From positions 1,612,001-1,676,000 of the forward strand of contig NZ_LT629693.1 of NCBI RefSeq assembly GCF_900099825.1: DNA of 64,000 bases, read 5' to 3'. The DNA is from Bradyrhizobium ottawaense. GTDB lineage: Bacteria; Pseudomonadota; Alphaproteobacteria; Rhizobiales; Xanthobacteraceae. Positions 15,965-25,243 of the stretch are shown here, piece by piece; the first letter of the stretch is position 1; each line of letters begins with the position of its first letter. The notes beneath the pieces are model-generated. The model ran no database searches. It was not told where the DNA came from and saw only the letters and a list, made by a program, of their open reading frames with translations. The translations under genes and the position numbers were made by a program.

Positions 15965-16935
15965 TATCCGCCGCCATCGTCGGTCTCGGCCGCTGGGGCC
16001 GCAATATCGTGGAAGCCGCCAGCGGCCACGACCGGCTGAAGATCATCCGCGCCGTCGAACCCGATGTCGATACGGCGCGGGAGTTCTGCAACCGCCATCA
16101 TCTGGATTTTGGCCCCACCCTCGACGCCGTTCTTGCCGATCCCGCGATCAAGGCGGTGCTGCTGGCGACGCCGCATTCGCTGCATCCGGCGCAGGTGATC
16201 GCCTGCGCCGCTGCGGGCAAGCAGGTGTTCTGCGAAAAGCCGCTGGCGCTGCATCGCGCCGACGCCGCGCGGATGTTCGACGCCTGCCGCAAGGCGGGCG
16301 TCCTTCTGGCGGTCGGACACAACCGGCGCTTCTGGCCCTCGTTGCGCACGTTGCGCGATATCGTCGCTAGCGGCGAGCTGGGCACCCTGCTCCATATCGA
16401 AGGCCACAACAGCAACGAGAATTCACAAAGCATCACCGCGGGCTGGCGATTGTCGGAAGCTGAATCGCCGGGCGGCGGGCTGACCGGCGCCGGCCTTCAT
16501 GTGCTGGATGCTTTCGTCAGCATGCTCGGGCCGGTCCGGCAGATCTCGGCGCAACTGCATTCTCGCAAGGCGGGCCCTCCGCCGCTGGACACGGCCATGC
16601 TGATGATGGATTTTGTCAATGGCGTCACCGGGACACTGTCGACGATCCGGGCAACGCCGTTCTACTGGCGGGTGCATGTGTTCGGAACCAAGGGGTCTGC
16701 CGAGGTGCTGGATGAAGCGACTTTGATCAGGCGCGTGTCCGGCAGCAAGCCGATGCGACACACCTTTCCGGCCATCAACGTGCTGCGCGCCGAACTCGAC
16801 GCGTTTGCGGACGCGGTCGAAGGCAGCCGACCGTATCCAGTCCCGGAAGCGGACGTGCTGGCGACGCTCGCCGCGTTCGAGGCCGCCCTCGCCTCGATGA
16901 AATCGGGCCAACCGGTGCGGTGCGATGGCCAATAA
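15961..16935 (+). CDS. Gfo/Idh/MocA family oxidoreductase
   Basis: A 324-residue dehydrogenase. VGLGRWGRNIVEAA near the N-terminus binds the nucleotide, CEKPLALHRADA is the conserved EKP motif of the family (Lys in catalysis), and the C-terminal alpha/beta domain contains GGGLTGAGLHVLDAF with the usual His-Asp region. Members act on cyclic sugars, inositols or amino sugars. The start overlaps the previous gene by four bases and the end overlaps the GntR gene by eleven, so this is the middle of a coupled operon. With a lactonase-like hydrolase divergent next door, a dehydrogenase-to-lactone route is plausible. Confidence 0.88.
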   Translation: MISAAIVGLGRWGRNIVEAASGHDRLKIIRAVEPDVDTAREFCNRHHLDFGPTLDAVLADPAIKAVLLATPHSLHPAQVIACAAAGKQVFCEKPLALHRADAARMFDACRKAGVLLAVGHNRRFWPSLRTLRDIVASGELGTLLHIEGHNSNENSQSITAGWRLSEAESPGGGLTGAGLHVLDAFVSMLGPVRQISAQLHSRKAGPPPLDTAMLMMDFVNGVTGTLSTIRATPFYWRVHVFGTKGSAEVLDEATLIRRVSGSKPMRHTFPAINVLRAELDAFADAVEGSRPYPVPEADVLATLAAFEAALASMKSGQPVRCDGQ

Positions 16936-17680
16936 GAAGGAAGTCCGCAAGACCACACGCTACCGCGAAATCGCGGCCGAGTTGCAGAAGGCAATCCGGC
17001 TCGGCAAATATCCGGTCGGCGACCTGTTGCCGACCGAGACCGAATTGATGGCGCGCTATGCGGCGAGCCGGCAGACCGTGCGCGAGGCGCTGCGCATCAT
17101 CACCGAACAGGGCCTGATCGTGCGCCGCGCCGGCCTAGGCTCCGTCGTCATCGCCGCCGAGCCGCCGGTGCTGTTCACCCACAGCGTCAAGTCGCTGACG
17201 GAATGGCTGCGATATTCCAACGAGACCTATCGTCAGGTGGTGCGCTCGAGCGAGATCGTTGCCGACCGCAAGCTCGCGGCGATGCTGAAATGCGAACCCG
17301 GCAAGCACTGGTTCCTGATCGAGGCGGTCCGCCGTTCCGACGAATTTGCAGCACCGCTCGGCTGGACCGAAATCTACGTGCTGCGAAAATTTGCCGGCGT
17401 CGTCGACCGCAAGGACCACGGCCGGACGCCGGTGCATGAGCAGATCGCGAAGATGTACGGCGAGACCATCGAATATGCCCAGCTCGAAGTGTTCGCGCGC
17501 GGCCTGCCGGCCAAGCTCGCCAAGCCGCTCAAGGTCAAGCCCGGGTCGCCGGCGCTGACCATGGTACGCCGTTATTACGGCAAGCGCGAGGAACTGTTCG
17601 AGGTAACCGTCACCACCCACCCCGAAGGCCGCTACACCTACACGATGGACATGCAACGCTCGCTGCGGCCGCGGGTATAG
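16925..17680 (+). CDS. GntR family regulator, HutC subfamily (UTRA domain)
   Basis: A 251-residue regulator. The winged helix occupies residues 10-80 (YREIAAELQKAIRLGKYPVGDLLPTETELMARYAASRQTVREALRIITEQGLI is the GntR signature, including the PTE-x-EL-x-x-Y-x-x-SRQTVR helix), followed by a UTRA effector domain to the end (KHWFLIEAVRRSD, YGETIEYAQLEV, PGSPALTMVRRYY). It is the last gene of the TTT-receptor/dehydrogenase operon, overlapping the previous gene. It likely represses its own operon and the divergent CMD/amidohydrolase unit through the inverted repeats at 13972-14060; the ligand would be the transported acid or a phosphorylated derivative. Confidence 0.9.
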   Translation: MANKKEVRKTTRYREIAAELQKAIRLGKYPVGDLLPTETELMARYAASRQTVREALRIITEQGLIVRRAGLGSVVIAAEPPVLFTHSVKSLTEWLRYSNETYRQVVRSSEIVADRKLAAMLKCEPGKHWFLIEAVRRSDEFAAPLGWTEIYVLRKFAGVVDRKDHGRTPVHEQIAKMYGETIEYAQLEVFARGLPAKLAKPLKVKPGSPALTMVRRYYGKREELFEVTVTTHPEGRYTYTMDMQRSLRPRV

Positions 17681-17800
17681 AGAAATCAGCGAGAGTTGAA
17701 CGGAGCGGCATGGCTGATGTCGTCGCAAGCGCTAGGCGCGCTCCGGCGAAGCTGATATCAATTGCAATCCTCATATCGAGTTCAAGATCGGGATCTGACG

Positions 17801-19219
17801 ATGGATAACCGCAGTGACATCTGGCGTGGCGTCGACACCATCAAGCCGCGTTTCGTCGCCCTCGCCGACAGGGTCTGGGCGATGCCGGAGGTGTGTTACA
17901 CCGAAGCGCGCTCGTCGGCCGAACATTTGGCCGAGCTGCGCCATCAGGGTTTTCGCATCACCGAGAACGTCGCCGGCATTCCCACCGCTTTGATGGGCGA
18001 AGCCGGCGAAGGCGGCCCCGTCATCGCTTTCCTCGGCGAATATGACGCGCTGCCGGGCCTCAGCCAGGAAGCTGGCGTGGCGGAACATCGCCCGATCGAA
18101 GCCGGCGGCCATGGCCATGGCTGCGGTCATAACCTGCTCGGCTCCGCCGCCTTGCTTGCCGCCACCGCGGTGAAGGACTGGCTCGCTGCCAACAAGATGC
18201 CGGGCCGCGTGCGCTATTATGGCTGCCCGGCGGAAGAAGGCGGCGCCGCAAAAGCCTTCATGGTGCGCTCCGGAGCTTTCGAGGACGCCGACATTGCCAT
18301 CACCTGGCACCCGTCGAGCTTCTGGGAAGTCGTGGTGACGCCGTCGCTCGCCAACACCCGCGCCGATTTCATTTTCACCGGCCGCACCTCGCATGCCGCG
18401 GCGTCGCCGCATCTCGGTCGCAGCGCGCTCGATGCCGTGGAACTGATGAGTGTCGGCGTCAACTACATGCGCGAGCACATGCCGAGCGACGCCCGCATCC
18501 ATTATGCTGTGCTCGACACCGGCGGCATTGCCCCCAACGTGGTGCAGGCCCACGCCCGCGTGCGCTATTCGATCCGCGCCCGCGACCTGCCCGGCATGAA
18601 CGAACTGGTGGCGCGCGTCCACAAGGTCGCCCAGGGCGCGGCGCTGATGACCGAAACCAAGGTCGAAATGCGGATCATCTCCGCCGTCTCCAACATCCTG
18701 TTCAACACCCCGCTCGAGGAGGCCCTGCACGGCATCATGCAGGAGCTCGGTCCGCCGCATTTCGACGAGGCCGACAAGGAGTTCGCCGCAAAGATCCAGT
18801 CGACGCTATCCGACAAGGACATCGCCAGCGTCTATTACACGATCGGCATGGATCCCACCGACCGGCCGCTGGCCGATTTCCTGGTTCCGATGGATGCCAA
18901 GCGCAATCCGCAAATCGGCTCGACCGATGTGGGCGACGTCAGCTGGGTGGTACCGACCGTTCAGGTCCATGCCCCGACGATTGCGATCGGCACTCCCTTG
19001 CACACCTGGCAGGTGGTGGCGCAGGGCAAGACCCCGGCCGCCCACAAGGCGATGGTGCAGGCCGCAAAGGCGATGGCCGGCCTTGGCATCAAGGCGTTGA
19101 CCGAGCCGGACCTGATCGCCGCCGCCAAGGCCGACCTCAAAAAACGCACCGCGCGCACGCCCTATGTCTGCCCGATGCCGGACAGTGTCGCGCCGCCGCT
19201 GGACATGTCGCTGGGCTGA
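17801..19219 (+). CDS. M20 family amidohydrolase (AbgB-like)
   Basis: A 472-residue M20 metallo-hydrolase. HGHGCGHNLLG and CPAEEGG contribute metal ligands and the catalytic Glu pair, and RTSHAAASPHLGRSALDA is the lid-domain motif. The overall layout resembles the B subunit of p-aminobenzoyl-glutamate hydrolase more than the smaller aminoacylases. The reaction is expected to be hydrolysis of an N-acyl amino acid or dipeptide-like amide in the cytoplasm. The ATG at 17801 was chosen by homology of the N-terminus; the upstream extension is not protein-like. A complete peptide-type ABC importer follows on the same strand, suggesting uptake and cleavage of one substrate class. No AbgA partner is present. 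Confidence 0.87.
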   Translation: MDNRSDIWRGVDTIKPRFVALADRVWAMPEVCYTEARSSAEHLAELRHQGFRITENVAGIPTALMGEAGEGGPVIAFLGEYDALPGLSQEAGVAEHRPIEAGGHGHGCGHNLLGSAALLAATAVKDWLAANKMPGRVRYYGCPAEEGGAAKAFMVRSGAFEDADIAITWHPSSFWEVVVTPSLANTRADFIFTGRTSHAAASPHLGRSALDAVELMSVGVNYMREHMPSDARIHYAVLDTGGIAPNVVQAHARVRYSIRARDLPGMNELVARVHKVAQGAALMTETKVEMRIISAVSNILFNTPLEEALHGIMQELGPPHFDEADKEFAAKIQSTLSDKDIASVYYTIGMDPTDRPLADFLVPMDAKRNPQIGSTDVGDVSWVVPTVQVHAPTIAIGTPLHTWQVVAQGKTPAAHKAMVQAAKAMAGLGIKALTEPDLIAAAKADLKKRTARTPYVCPMPDSVAPPLDMSLG

Positions 19220-19485
19220 TTTCGTCTGAGGGCCCGGCGAACAAATTTTTTGCAGTCTGGACCGCGTTTGGCCCCGGGATACCGGAGGATTGCCGAAGCG
19301 GTGTGCGCCGCAGCGTGCGTTTGCCCAAGCGATCACCAGAATCCACGCGCCCTGATCTGGATTGTCACGCGCCAGACGTTGACCTCCGAGGCATTTGGTG
19401 TGCCATCTATTGCCATCTGCCAAAACCAAACCCGGCGCACCCCCGCGGCGCGCCGTGTCGAGGCGCGAACCGGACGAGGGGAACC

Positions 19486-21282
19486 ATGCTGGATAACGAA
19501 CTGCGTACCATGATCGACGAGGTGAAGGACGGCCGCATGGATCGCCGCGGCTTCATTCAGCGCATGATCGCCCTCGGCCTCACCGCCCCCATGGCCACCC
19601 AAATTCTCGCCATCGGCGGCGTCGCCATGGCCCAGAGCCCGACACCGTACATGCCGACCAAGCGTGGCGGAGGCGGCCCGCTGAAGCTGCTGTGGTGGCA
19701 GGGGCCGACCCTGCTCAATCCGCATTTTGCCACCGGCACCAAGGACCAGGACGCGTCGCGCATCTTCTATGAACCGCTCGCAAGCTGGGATGTCGACGGC
19801 CATCTCAACCCGATCCTCGCCGCCGAAATTCCCTCGATCCAGAACGGTGGTCTCGCTGCCGACGCCAAGTCGGTCACCTGGAAACTCAAACCCGGCGTCA
19901 AATGGCACGACGGCAAGCCGTTCACCGCCGACGACGTGGTGTTCAACTGGGAATACGCCACCGATCCCGCGACTGCAGCGGTGAGCGGCGGCACTTACGC
20001 CGATGCCACCGTCGAAAAAATCGATGACCTCACCGTTCGCATCCTGTTCAAGGTGCCGACGCCGTTCTGGGCCAACGCCTTTGTCGGCGCCTATGGCTGC
20101 ATTATCCCAAAACACCTGTTCGCGGAGTACAAGGGCGGCAAATCCCGCGAAGCCCCGAACAATCTCAAGCCGGTCGGCACCGGTCCTTACAAGTTCGTCG
20201 AGTTCAAGCCGGGCGACCTGATCCGCGGCGAGATCAACCCCGACTATCACATGCCCAGCCGTCCCCACTTCGACACGATCGAACTGAAGGGCGGCGGCGA
20301 TGCCGTCTCGGCGGCGCGCGCGATCATCCAGACCGGCGAATATGACTATGCCTGGAACATGCAGGTCGAGGACGAGGTCCTGCTGCGGCTCGAAAAGGGC
20401 GGCAAGGGCAAGACCGTCTATGCGGTCGGTGGTGACATCGAGTTCATCGCCGTCAACTCCACCGACCCCAATACCGAGGTGGACGGCGAACGTTCCTCGA
20501 TGAAGACGAAGCATCCGATCTTGTCCGATCTGGCTGTGCGCAAGGCCCTGGCGCTCCTCATCGACCGCAACGCCATTCAGAAGGTCATTTACGGCCGCGC
20601 CGGACGCACCACCGCCAACTACCTCAACGGCCCCGCGCCCTTCGTTTCCAAGAACACGGCGTGGGAATTCAGCGTCGAGAAGGCGAGCAAGCTGCTGGAC
20701 GATGCCGGGTGGAAGCCAGGCGCGGACGGCATCCGCGAAAAGGACGGCAAGAAGCTGAAGCTGCTCTACCAGACCTCGATCAACGGGCCGCGCCAGAAGA
20801 CCCAGGCGATCGTCAAGCAGGCCTGCCAGAAAGCCGGGATCGACGTCGAGCTGAAATCGGTCGTGGCCTCGGTGTTCTTCTCCTCCGACGTCGCCAATCC
20901 CGACACCTATGCGCATTTCTACGCCGACCTCGAGATGTTCCAGATACCGATGACCCAGCCCGATCCGGTGCTGCTGATGCGGCGCTATCATTCGCGCTAC
21001 GTCGCCACCAAGGAGAACAAGTGGCAGGGCTCGAATTTTCCGCGCTGGGTCAACAAGGAATATGACGCGGCGATCGACGCGGCGGAAACCGAAGTCGACC
21101 CGGTCAAGCGCGCGGAACTCTACATCAAGTGCAACGACCTGATGTGGCAGGAAGGCGTCATGATTCCCGTGATGCACCGCGTCAAGGTCGGCGCGACCGC
21201 CAACGCGCTGCGCCCGGTCATGAGCGGTTGGGCCAACGATCTGGATAACCTGCAGGACTGGTATCGGGAGGCGACGGGATAA
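19486..21282 (+). CDS. Peptide-type ABC transporter substrate-binding protein (Tat signal)
   Basis: A 598-residue SBP family 5 (DppA/OppA-like) receptor. The N-terminus has a long leader with MDRRGFIQRMIALGLTAP, a twin-arginine R-R-x-F-I motif before a moderate hydrophobic stretch, and an AMA cleavage site near residue 45, so export by Tat is predicted. The mature region shows WKLKPGVKWHDGKPFTADDVVFNWEY, the family signature. GAGGGG lies about 5 bases before the ATG at 19486. Downstream are two permeases and two ATPases. The leading M20 hydrolase hints at N-acyl amino acid or small peptide ligands. The region 19220-19485 before it holds no feature I recognise. Confidence 0.9.
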   Translation: MLDNELRTMIDEVKDGRMDRRGFIQRMIALGLTAPMATQILAIGGVAMAQSPTPYMPTKRGGGGPLKLLWWQGPTLLNPHFATGTKDQDASRIFYEPLASWDVDGHLNPILAAEIPSIQNGGLAADAKSVTWKLKPGVKWHDGKPFTADDVVFNWEYATDPATAAVSGGTYADATVEKIDDLTVRILFKVPTPFWANAFVGAYGCIIPKHLFAEYKGGKSREAPNNLKPVGTGPYKFVEFKPGDLIRGEINPDYHMPSRPHFDTIELKGGGDAVSAARAIIQTGEYDYAWNMQVEDEVLLRLEKGGKGKTVYAVGGDIEFIAVNSTDPNTEVDGERSSMKTKHPILSDLAVRKALALLIDRNAIQKVIYGRAGRTTANYLNGPAPFVSKNTAWEFSVEKASKLLDDAGWKPGADGIREKDGKKLKLLYQTSINGPRQKTQAIVKQACQKAGIDVELKSVVASVFFSSDVANPDTYAHFYADLEMFQIPMTQPDPVLLMRRYHSRYVATKENKWQGSNFPRWVNKEYDAAIDAAETEVDPVKRAELYIKCNDLMWQEGVMIPVMHRVKVGATANALRPVMSGWANDLDNLQDWYREATG

Positions 21283-21303
21283 TCGGCGAAGGGATTTTCC
21301 CTC

Positions 21304-22263
21304 ATGGGTCAGTATGTCCTGCGTCGCCTGTTGATCGCAGTGCCGAGCCTGCTCGGCATTTCGCTCGTTCTGTTCACCGTACTGGCGCTGGCGCCCGGCG
21401 ATCCCTTTAGCGATCTGGCGACCAATCCGAACGTACCGCCCGAAGTAGCGCAGGCACTTCGGGCCAAGTTCGGCCTCGACGATCCGATCTATCTTCGCTA
21501 CCTGCACTGGCTGGTGGCGATGGCACAGGGCGACTGGGGCTTCTCCTTTGCCAGCCGGGCGAATGTCGACACCCTCATCCTGCAGCGCCTGCCCACCACG
21601 CTCTATGTGATCGGTTCGGCGCAGCTGCTGGCGCTTGTGATTGCAATCCCGGTCGGCGTCTATGCCGCCACACGTCCGTATTCGATCTTCGACCAGATCG
21701 CCAATACCTTCGCCTTCATCGGCTTTTCGCTGCCGACCTTCTTCACCGGCCTGCTGTTCATCCTGGTTTTTTCGGTCAAGCTGGACTGGCTGCCCTTCGT
21801 CTATTCGACCGACATCAAGGGAACAGGCATCCACTGGGTGCTCGAACAGATCAAGCAAGCCATCATGCCGGTGATGGTGCTCGGCCTGTTCCAGGCGGCC
21901 TCCATGACCCGCTTCGTGCGCTCGGCCATGCTGGACGTGATCCGGCTCGACTACGTCACCACCGCCCGCGCCAAGGGGCTCGGCCAGGCCAACGTGATCG
22001 TCAAGCATGTGATGCGCAACGCCATGATCCCGGTCGTCACCCTGATCGCGTTGCAGATACCGGCGGTGTTCGGCGGCGCCATCGTCACCGAGCAGATTTT
22101 TCGCATTCCCGGCATCGGCTCTCTGCTGATTTCCTCCATTCTCTCCAATGACACGCCGGTGGTGATGGCCGTGACCTTCGTCTTCGCCTGCCTTGTGGTG
22201 TTCTTCAATCTGATCGCGGATGTGCTGTATGGCTGGCTTGACCCTCGCATCTCGCTCCGCTGA
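21304..22263 (+). CDS. ABC transporter permease (DppB/OppB type)
   Basis: A 319-residue inner-membrane permease. The N-terminus GQYVLRRLLIAVPSLLGISLVLF is the typical first membrane helix of the DppB class, and the DYVTTARAKGLGQANVIVKHVMRNAMIPVVTLIA segment holds the EAA-loop that docks the ATPase. Six membrane segments are apparent. It forms the translocation pore with the DppC-type partner whose start lies inside its 3' end. Transcribed in the operon with the binding protein 22 bases upstream. Confidence 0.92.
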   Translation: MGQYVLRRLLIAVPSLLGISLVLFTVLALAPGDPFSDLATNPNVPPEVAQALRAKFGLDDPIYLRYLHWLVAMAQGDWGFSFASRANVDTLILQRLPTTLYVIGSAQLLALVIAIPVGVYAATRPYSIFDQIANTFAFIGFSLPTFFTGLLFILVFSVKLDWLPFVYSTDIKGTGIHWVLEQIKQAIMPVMVLGLFQAASMTRFVRSAMLDVIRLDYVTTARAKGLGQANVIVKHVMRNAMIPVVTLIALQIPAVFGGAIVTEQIFRIPGIGSLLISSILSNDTPVVMAVTFVFACLVVFFNLIADVLYGWLDPRISLR

Positions 22264-23146
22264 GCGGGGCGGCTACTCGCCCTGGCGCGAGACCTGGCGG
22301 CGCTATCGCCGCCACAAGCTCGCCGTGGTCAGCGCGGTGCTGCTGCTGGTGCTGGCCGCGGCGGTGATCTTCGGCCCCTTCGTCTGGCGTGTCGCCATCA
22401 ATGAAATCGATTTCACCGCGCGGCTCGAGGGCCCCTCGTTCGCCCACCCCTTCGGCACCGACGATCTGGGTCAGGATATTCTCGCCCGCATGATCTACGG
22501 CGGCCGCATCTCGCTCGCGGTCGGGCTTGCCGCGATGGCGGTGTCCGTCATCGTCGGCACGCTGATCGGCGCGCTCGCCGGCATGTCGCGCGGCGCGCTC
22601 GGCCACGCGCTGATGTGGCTCACCGATCTCTTTCTCTCGCTGCCGCAATTGCCGCTGCTGCTGCTCCTGATCTACCTGTTCCGCGACGGGCTCAAGGCCG
22701 CTTTCGGTCCGGAGGGCGGCATCTTCATTCTGATCGTTCTGGTCATCGGCGGCCTGCGCTGGATGCCGGTCGCGCGACTGGTGCGCGCCCAGTTCCTCTC
22801 GCTGCGCGAGAAGGAGTTCGTCGAGGCCGCCCGCGCGCTCGGCGCCAGTCCGTTGCGGCAGATCGTCCGCCATATCCTGCCCAACGCGCTCGGGCCGGTC
22901 ATCATTGCGGGCACCATCGATGTCGCCGCCGCCATCATCGCGGAATCGACGCTGTCGTTTCTCGGCCTCGGCTTTCCGCCGGATACCCCGACCTGGGGCC
23001 GACTGCTCTACGACGCCAAGGATTATCTCGACATCGCCGCGCACTGGGCCTTGTTCCCGGGCGGGGCGATCTTCATCGCCGTCGTCGCCATCAACTTCAT
23101 CGGCGACGGGTTGCGCGACGCGCTCGACGCGCGGCGGGTGATCTGA
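22229..23146 (+). CDS. ABC transporter permease (DppC/OppC type)
   Basis: A permease of about 305 residues with an N-terminal cytoplasmic tail, first membrane helix [21 protein letters not shown], and the characteristic [26 protein letters not shown] segment of the DppC class; the EAA loop is [23 protein letters not shown]. The start overlaps the DppB-type gene by about 35 bases. ATG 22229 or 22220 are both possible and neither has a strong ribosome site, so coupling to upstream translation is likely. Its stop codon shares one base with the start of the ATPase gene (TGATG). Confidence 0.9.
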   Translation: MAGLTLASRSAERGGYSPWRETWRRYRRHKLAVVSAVLLLVLAAAVIFGPFVWRVAINEIDFTARLEGPSFAHPFGTDDLGQDILARMIYGGRISLAVGLAAMAVSVIVGTLIGALAGMSRGALGHALMWLTDLFLSLPQLPLLLLLIYLFRDGLKAAFGPEGGIFILIVLVIGGLRWMPVARLVRAQFLSLREKEFVEAARALGASPLRQIVRHILPNALGPVIIAGTIDVAAAIIAESTLSFLGLGFPPDTPTWGRLLYDAKDYLDIAAHWALFPGGAIFIAVVAINFIGDGLRDALDARRVI

Positions 23147-24126
23147 TGGCGCCGCTGCTCGAAATCAAGGGCCTGAAGACCCACTTCGCCACCGACGACG
23201 GCATCCTGCAGGCCGTCGACGGTGTCGATCTCTCGATCAACAAGGGCGAGACCCTGTGCGTGGTCGGTGAATCCGGTTGCGGCAAGACCGTCACCGCGAT
23301 GTCGATCCTCAAGCTGATCGCGATGCCGCCGGGCCGCATCGTCGCAGGCCAGATCATCTTCGAGGGCCGCGACCTGGTGCCGCTGACCAGCGATCAACTG
23401 GATGAAGTCCGGGCCAAGGAAATCGGTTTCATCTTCCAGGAGCCGATGACCTCGCTCAACCCGGTGCTGTCGATCGGCGAGCAGATCGCCGAGAGCCTGC
23501 GCCGCCACGAGGCCGTGACGCGCAAGCAGGCGCTCGCCCGCACCATCGAGATGCTGCAACTGGTCCAGCTCCCGAATGCCGCCGGCCGCGTCCATGACTA
23601 CCCGCACCAGTTCTCGGGCGGCATGCGCCAGCGCGTCATGATCGCGATGGCGCTGGCCTGCAAGCCCAAGCTCGTCATCGCCGACGAACCGACCACCGCG
23701 CTCGACGTCACCATCCAGGCCCAAATCCTCGATCTGCTGCAGGACATGAAGGAACGCTTCGGCATGGCGGTCATGCTGATCACCCATGCGATGGGCGTGG
23801 TGGCCGAGACCGCGCAGCGCGTGGTGGTGATGTACGCCGGCAAGATCGTCGAGGAGGCCGACGTCGACAGCCTGTTCGAAAGCCCGGGCCATCCCTACAC
23901 GCAGGGCCTGATCCGCTCGATCCCACGCATCGACCTCGCCGCCACGCACAAGACCCGGCTGGAGGCGATTGGCGGTTCGGTGCCGAGCCTGATCAATCCC
24001 GCCCCCGGCTGCCGCTTCGCCGCGCGCTGCCGCCACGTCATGAGCATCTGCACCGAAGTGGAACCGCTGCTGCGCGAGATCGCGCCCGGTCACCGCATGG
24101 CCTGCCATCTCGGAGCTGTGCCATGA
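23146..24126 (+). CDS. ABC transporter ATP-binding protein (DppD/OppD type)
   Basis: A 326-residue ATPase. Walker A is GESGCGKTV, the Q-loop lies in [14 protein letters not shown], the signature is [12 protein letters not shown], Walker B is [14 protein letters not shown], and the switch His is in [14 protein letters not shown] MLITHAMG. The C-terminal oligopeptide-transporter domain contains [10 protein letters not shown] with the cysteines known in DppD/OppD to bind an iron-sulfur cluster (CRFAARC ... C). It couples ATP hydrolysis to uptake by the two permeases. TGATG overlap upstream and ATGA overlap downstream indicate tight translational coupling. Confidence 0.93.
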   Translation: MAPLLEIKGLKTHFATDDGILQAVDGVDLSINKGETLCVVGESGCGKTVTAMSILKLIAMPPGRIVAGQIIFEGRDLVPLTSDQLDEVRAKEIGFIFQEPMTSLNPVLSIGEQIAESLRRHEAVTRKQALARTIEMLQLVQLPNAAGRVHDYPHQFSGGMRQRVMIAMALACKPKLVIADEPTTALDVTIQAQILDLLQDMKERFGMAVMLITHAMGVVAETAQRVVVMYAGKIVEEADVDSLFESPGHPYTQGLIRSIPRIDLAATHKTRLEAIGGSVPSLINPAPGCRFAARCRHVMSICTEVEPLLREIAPGHRMACHLGAVP

Positions 24127-25136
24127 GCGAGCTTCCGATGAGCGAATCTTTGACGCGTGCGCCCGAAACCAGCGAGCCGCTGCTGCGCGTCACCAATCTC
24201 AAGAAGCATTTTGCCGTCAAGGGCGGACTGCTTTCGCGCGAGGTCGGGCGCGTTCATGCGGTGGACGGCGTCTCCTTTGCGGTGAAGCGCGGCGAGACGC
24301 TCGGACTGGTCGGCGAGTCCGGCTGCGGCAAATCCACCACCGCCCGCTGCGTGCTACGCCTGATCGAACCCAGCGAAGGCGAGATCATCTTCGACGGGCA
24401 GAACGTGCTGAGCCTCGACGGCGACGATCTGCGCGCGATGCGGCGCAACATCCAGATCGTATTCCAGGACCCGTTCGCCTCGCTCAATCCGCGCATGACC
24501 GTCGGCGCAATCCTCGGCGAAGCCTTCATCATCCACAAGCTCGCCTCCTCGGCCAGCGAGCGCGAGGAGCGGGTCGCGAACCTGCTTCTCAAGGTCGGGC
24601 TTAAGCCCGAGCACATGCGGCGCTACCCGCACGAATTTTCCGGCGGCCAGCGCCAGCGCATCGTGATCGCGCGTGCGCTCGCGGTCGAGCCCAAGTTCAT
24701 CGTCTGCGACGAGCCGGTTTCGGCGCTCGACGTTTCGATCCAGGCGCAGGTGATCAATCTCCTGGAAGACCTGCAGGCCGAGCTGAACCTCACTTATCTG
24801 TTCGTGGCGCACGACCTGTCCGTCGTCGAGCATATTTCCGACCGCGTCGCGGTGATGTATCTCGGCCGCATCGTCGAGCTTGCCAGCGCCAGCGACCTCT
24901 ACCGCAACCCGCAGCATCCCTACACGCAGGCGCTACTGTCAGCCGTGCCGGTGCCGGACCCCAAGGTGAAGCGCAAGCGGATCCGCCTGCAGGGCGACGT
25001 GCCAAGCCCGATGAACCCGCCCAAGGGCTGCCATTTCCACACCCGCTGCCCGATCGCCGAACCCCGCTGCCGCGAAGTTGCGCCCGAACTGAAGCAGGGC
25101 AGCGACGGACATTTCGTGGCGTGCCACCTCGCATAA
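24123..25136 (+). CDS. ABC transporter ATP-binding protein (DppF/OppF type)
   Basis: A 337-residue ATPase, partner of the preceding one. Walker [10 protein letters not shown], signature [12 protein letters not shown], Walker [15 protein letters not shown], and the C-terminal [17 protein letters not shown] cysteine region of the peptide-importer subclass are all present. It overlaps the preceding gene by four bases and closes the operon; a GTAGCCCGGATG hairpin follows eight bases after the stop and may terminate transcription. Confidence 0.93.
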   Translation: MSELPMSESLTRAPETSEPLLRVTNLKKHFAVKGGLLSREVGRVHAVDGVSFAVKRGETLGLVGESGCGKSTTARCVLRLIEPSEGEIIFDGQNVLSLDGDDLRAMRRNIQIVFQDPFASLNPRMTVGAILGEAFIIHKLASSASEREERVANLLLKVGLKPEHMRRYPHEFSGGQRQRIVIARALAVEPKFIVCDEPVSALDVSIQAQVINLLEDLQAELNLTYLFVAHDLSVVEHISDRVAVMYLGRIVELASASDLYRNPQHPYTQALLSAVPVPDPKVKRKRIRLQGDVPSPMNPPKGCHFHTRCPIAEPRCREVAPELKQGSDGHFVACHLA

Positions 25137-25143
25137 GGCTTTG

Positions 25144-25221
25144 CGTAGCCCGGATGCGCGTAGCGAAATCCGGGACCCGTCTAACACCTCCCTGGATTTC
25201 GCTACGCTCATCCGGGCTACG
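25144..25221. repeat. GTAGCCCGGATG hairpin repeat, copy 2
   Basis: Left arm CGTAGCCCGGATGCGCGTAG pairs with the right arm CTACGCTCATCCGGGCTACG; the loop region also contains inverted GAAATCCGGG / CCTGGATTTC. Same family as 12535-12615. It lies between convergent genes. Confidence 0.85.
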
Positions 25222-25243
25222 AATCCGGCTCGTTCCTTTTAGT

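Noticed and set aside
19333..22008. An 891-codon open frame on the minus strand
   Set aside because: It is antisense to the peptide-receptor and permease genes, whose families are certain. Its translation is Arg/His/Gly/Asp rich without any recognisable motif, as expected from a GC-rich shadow frame.
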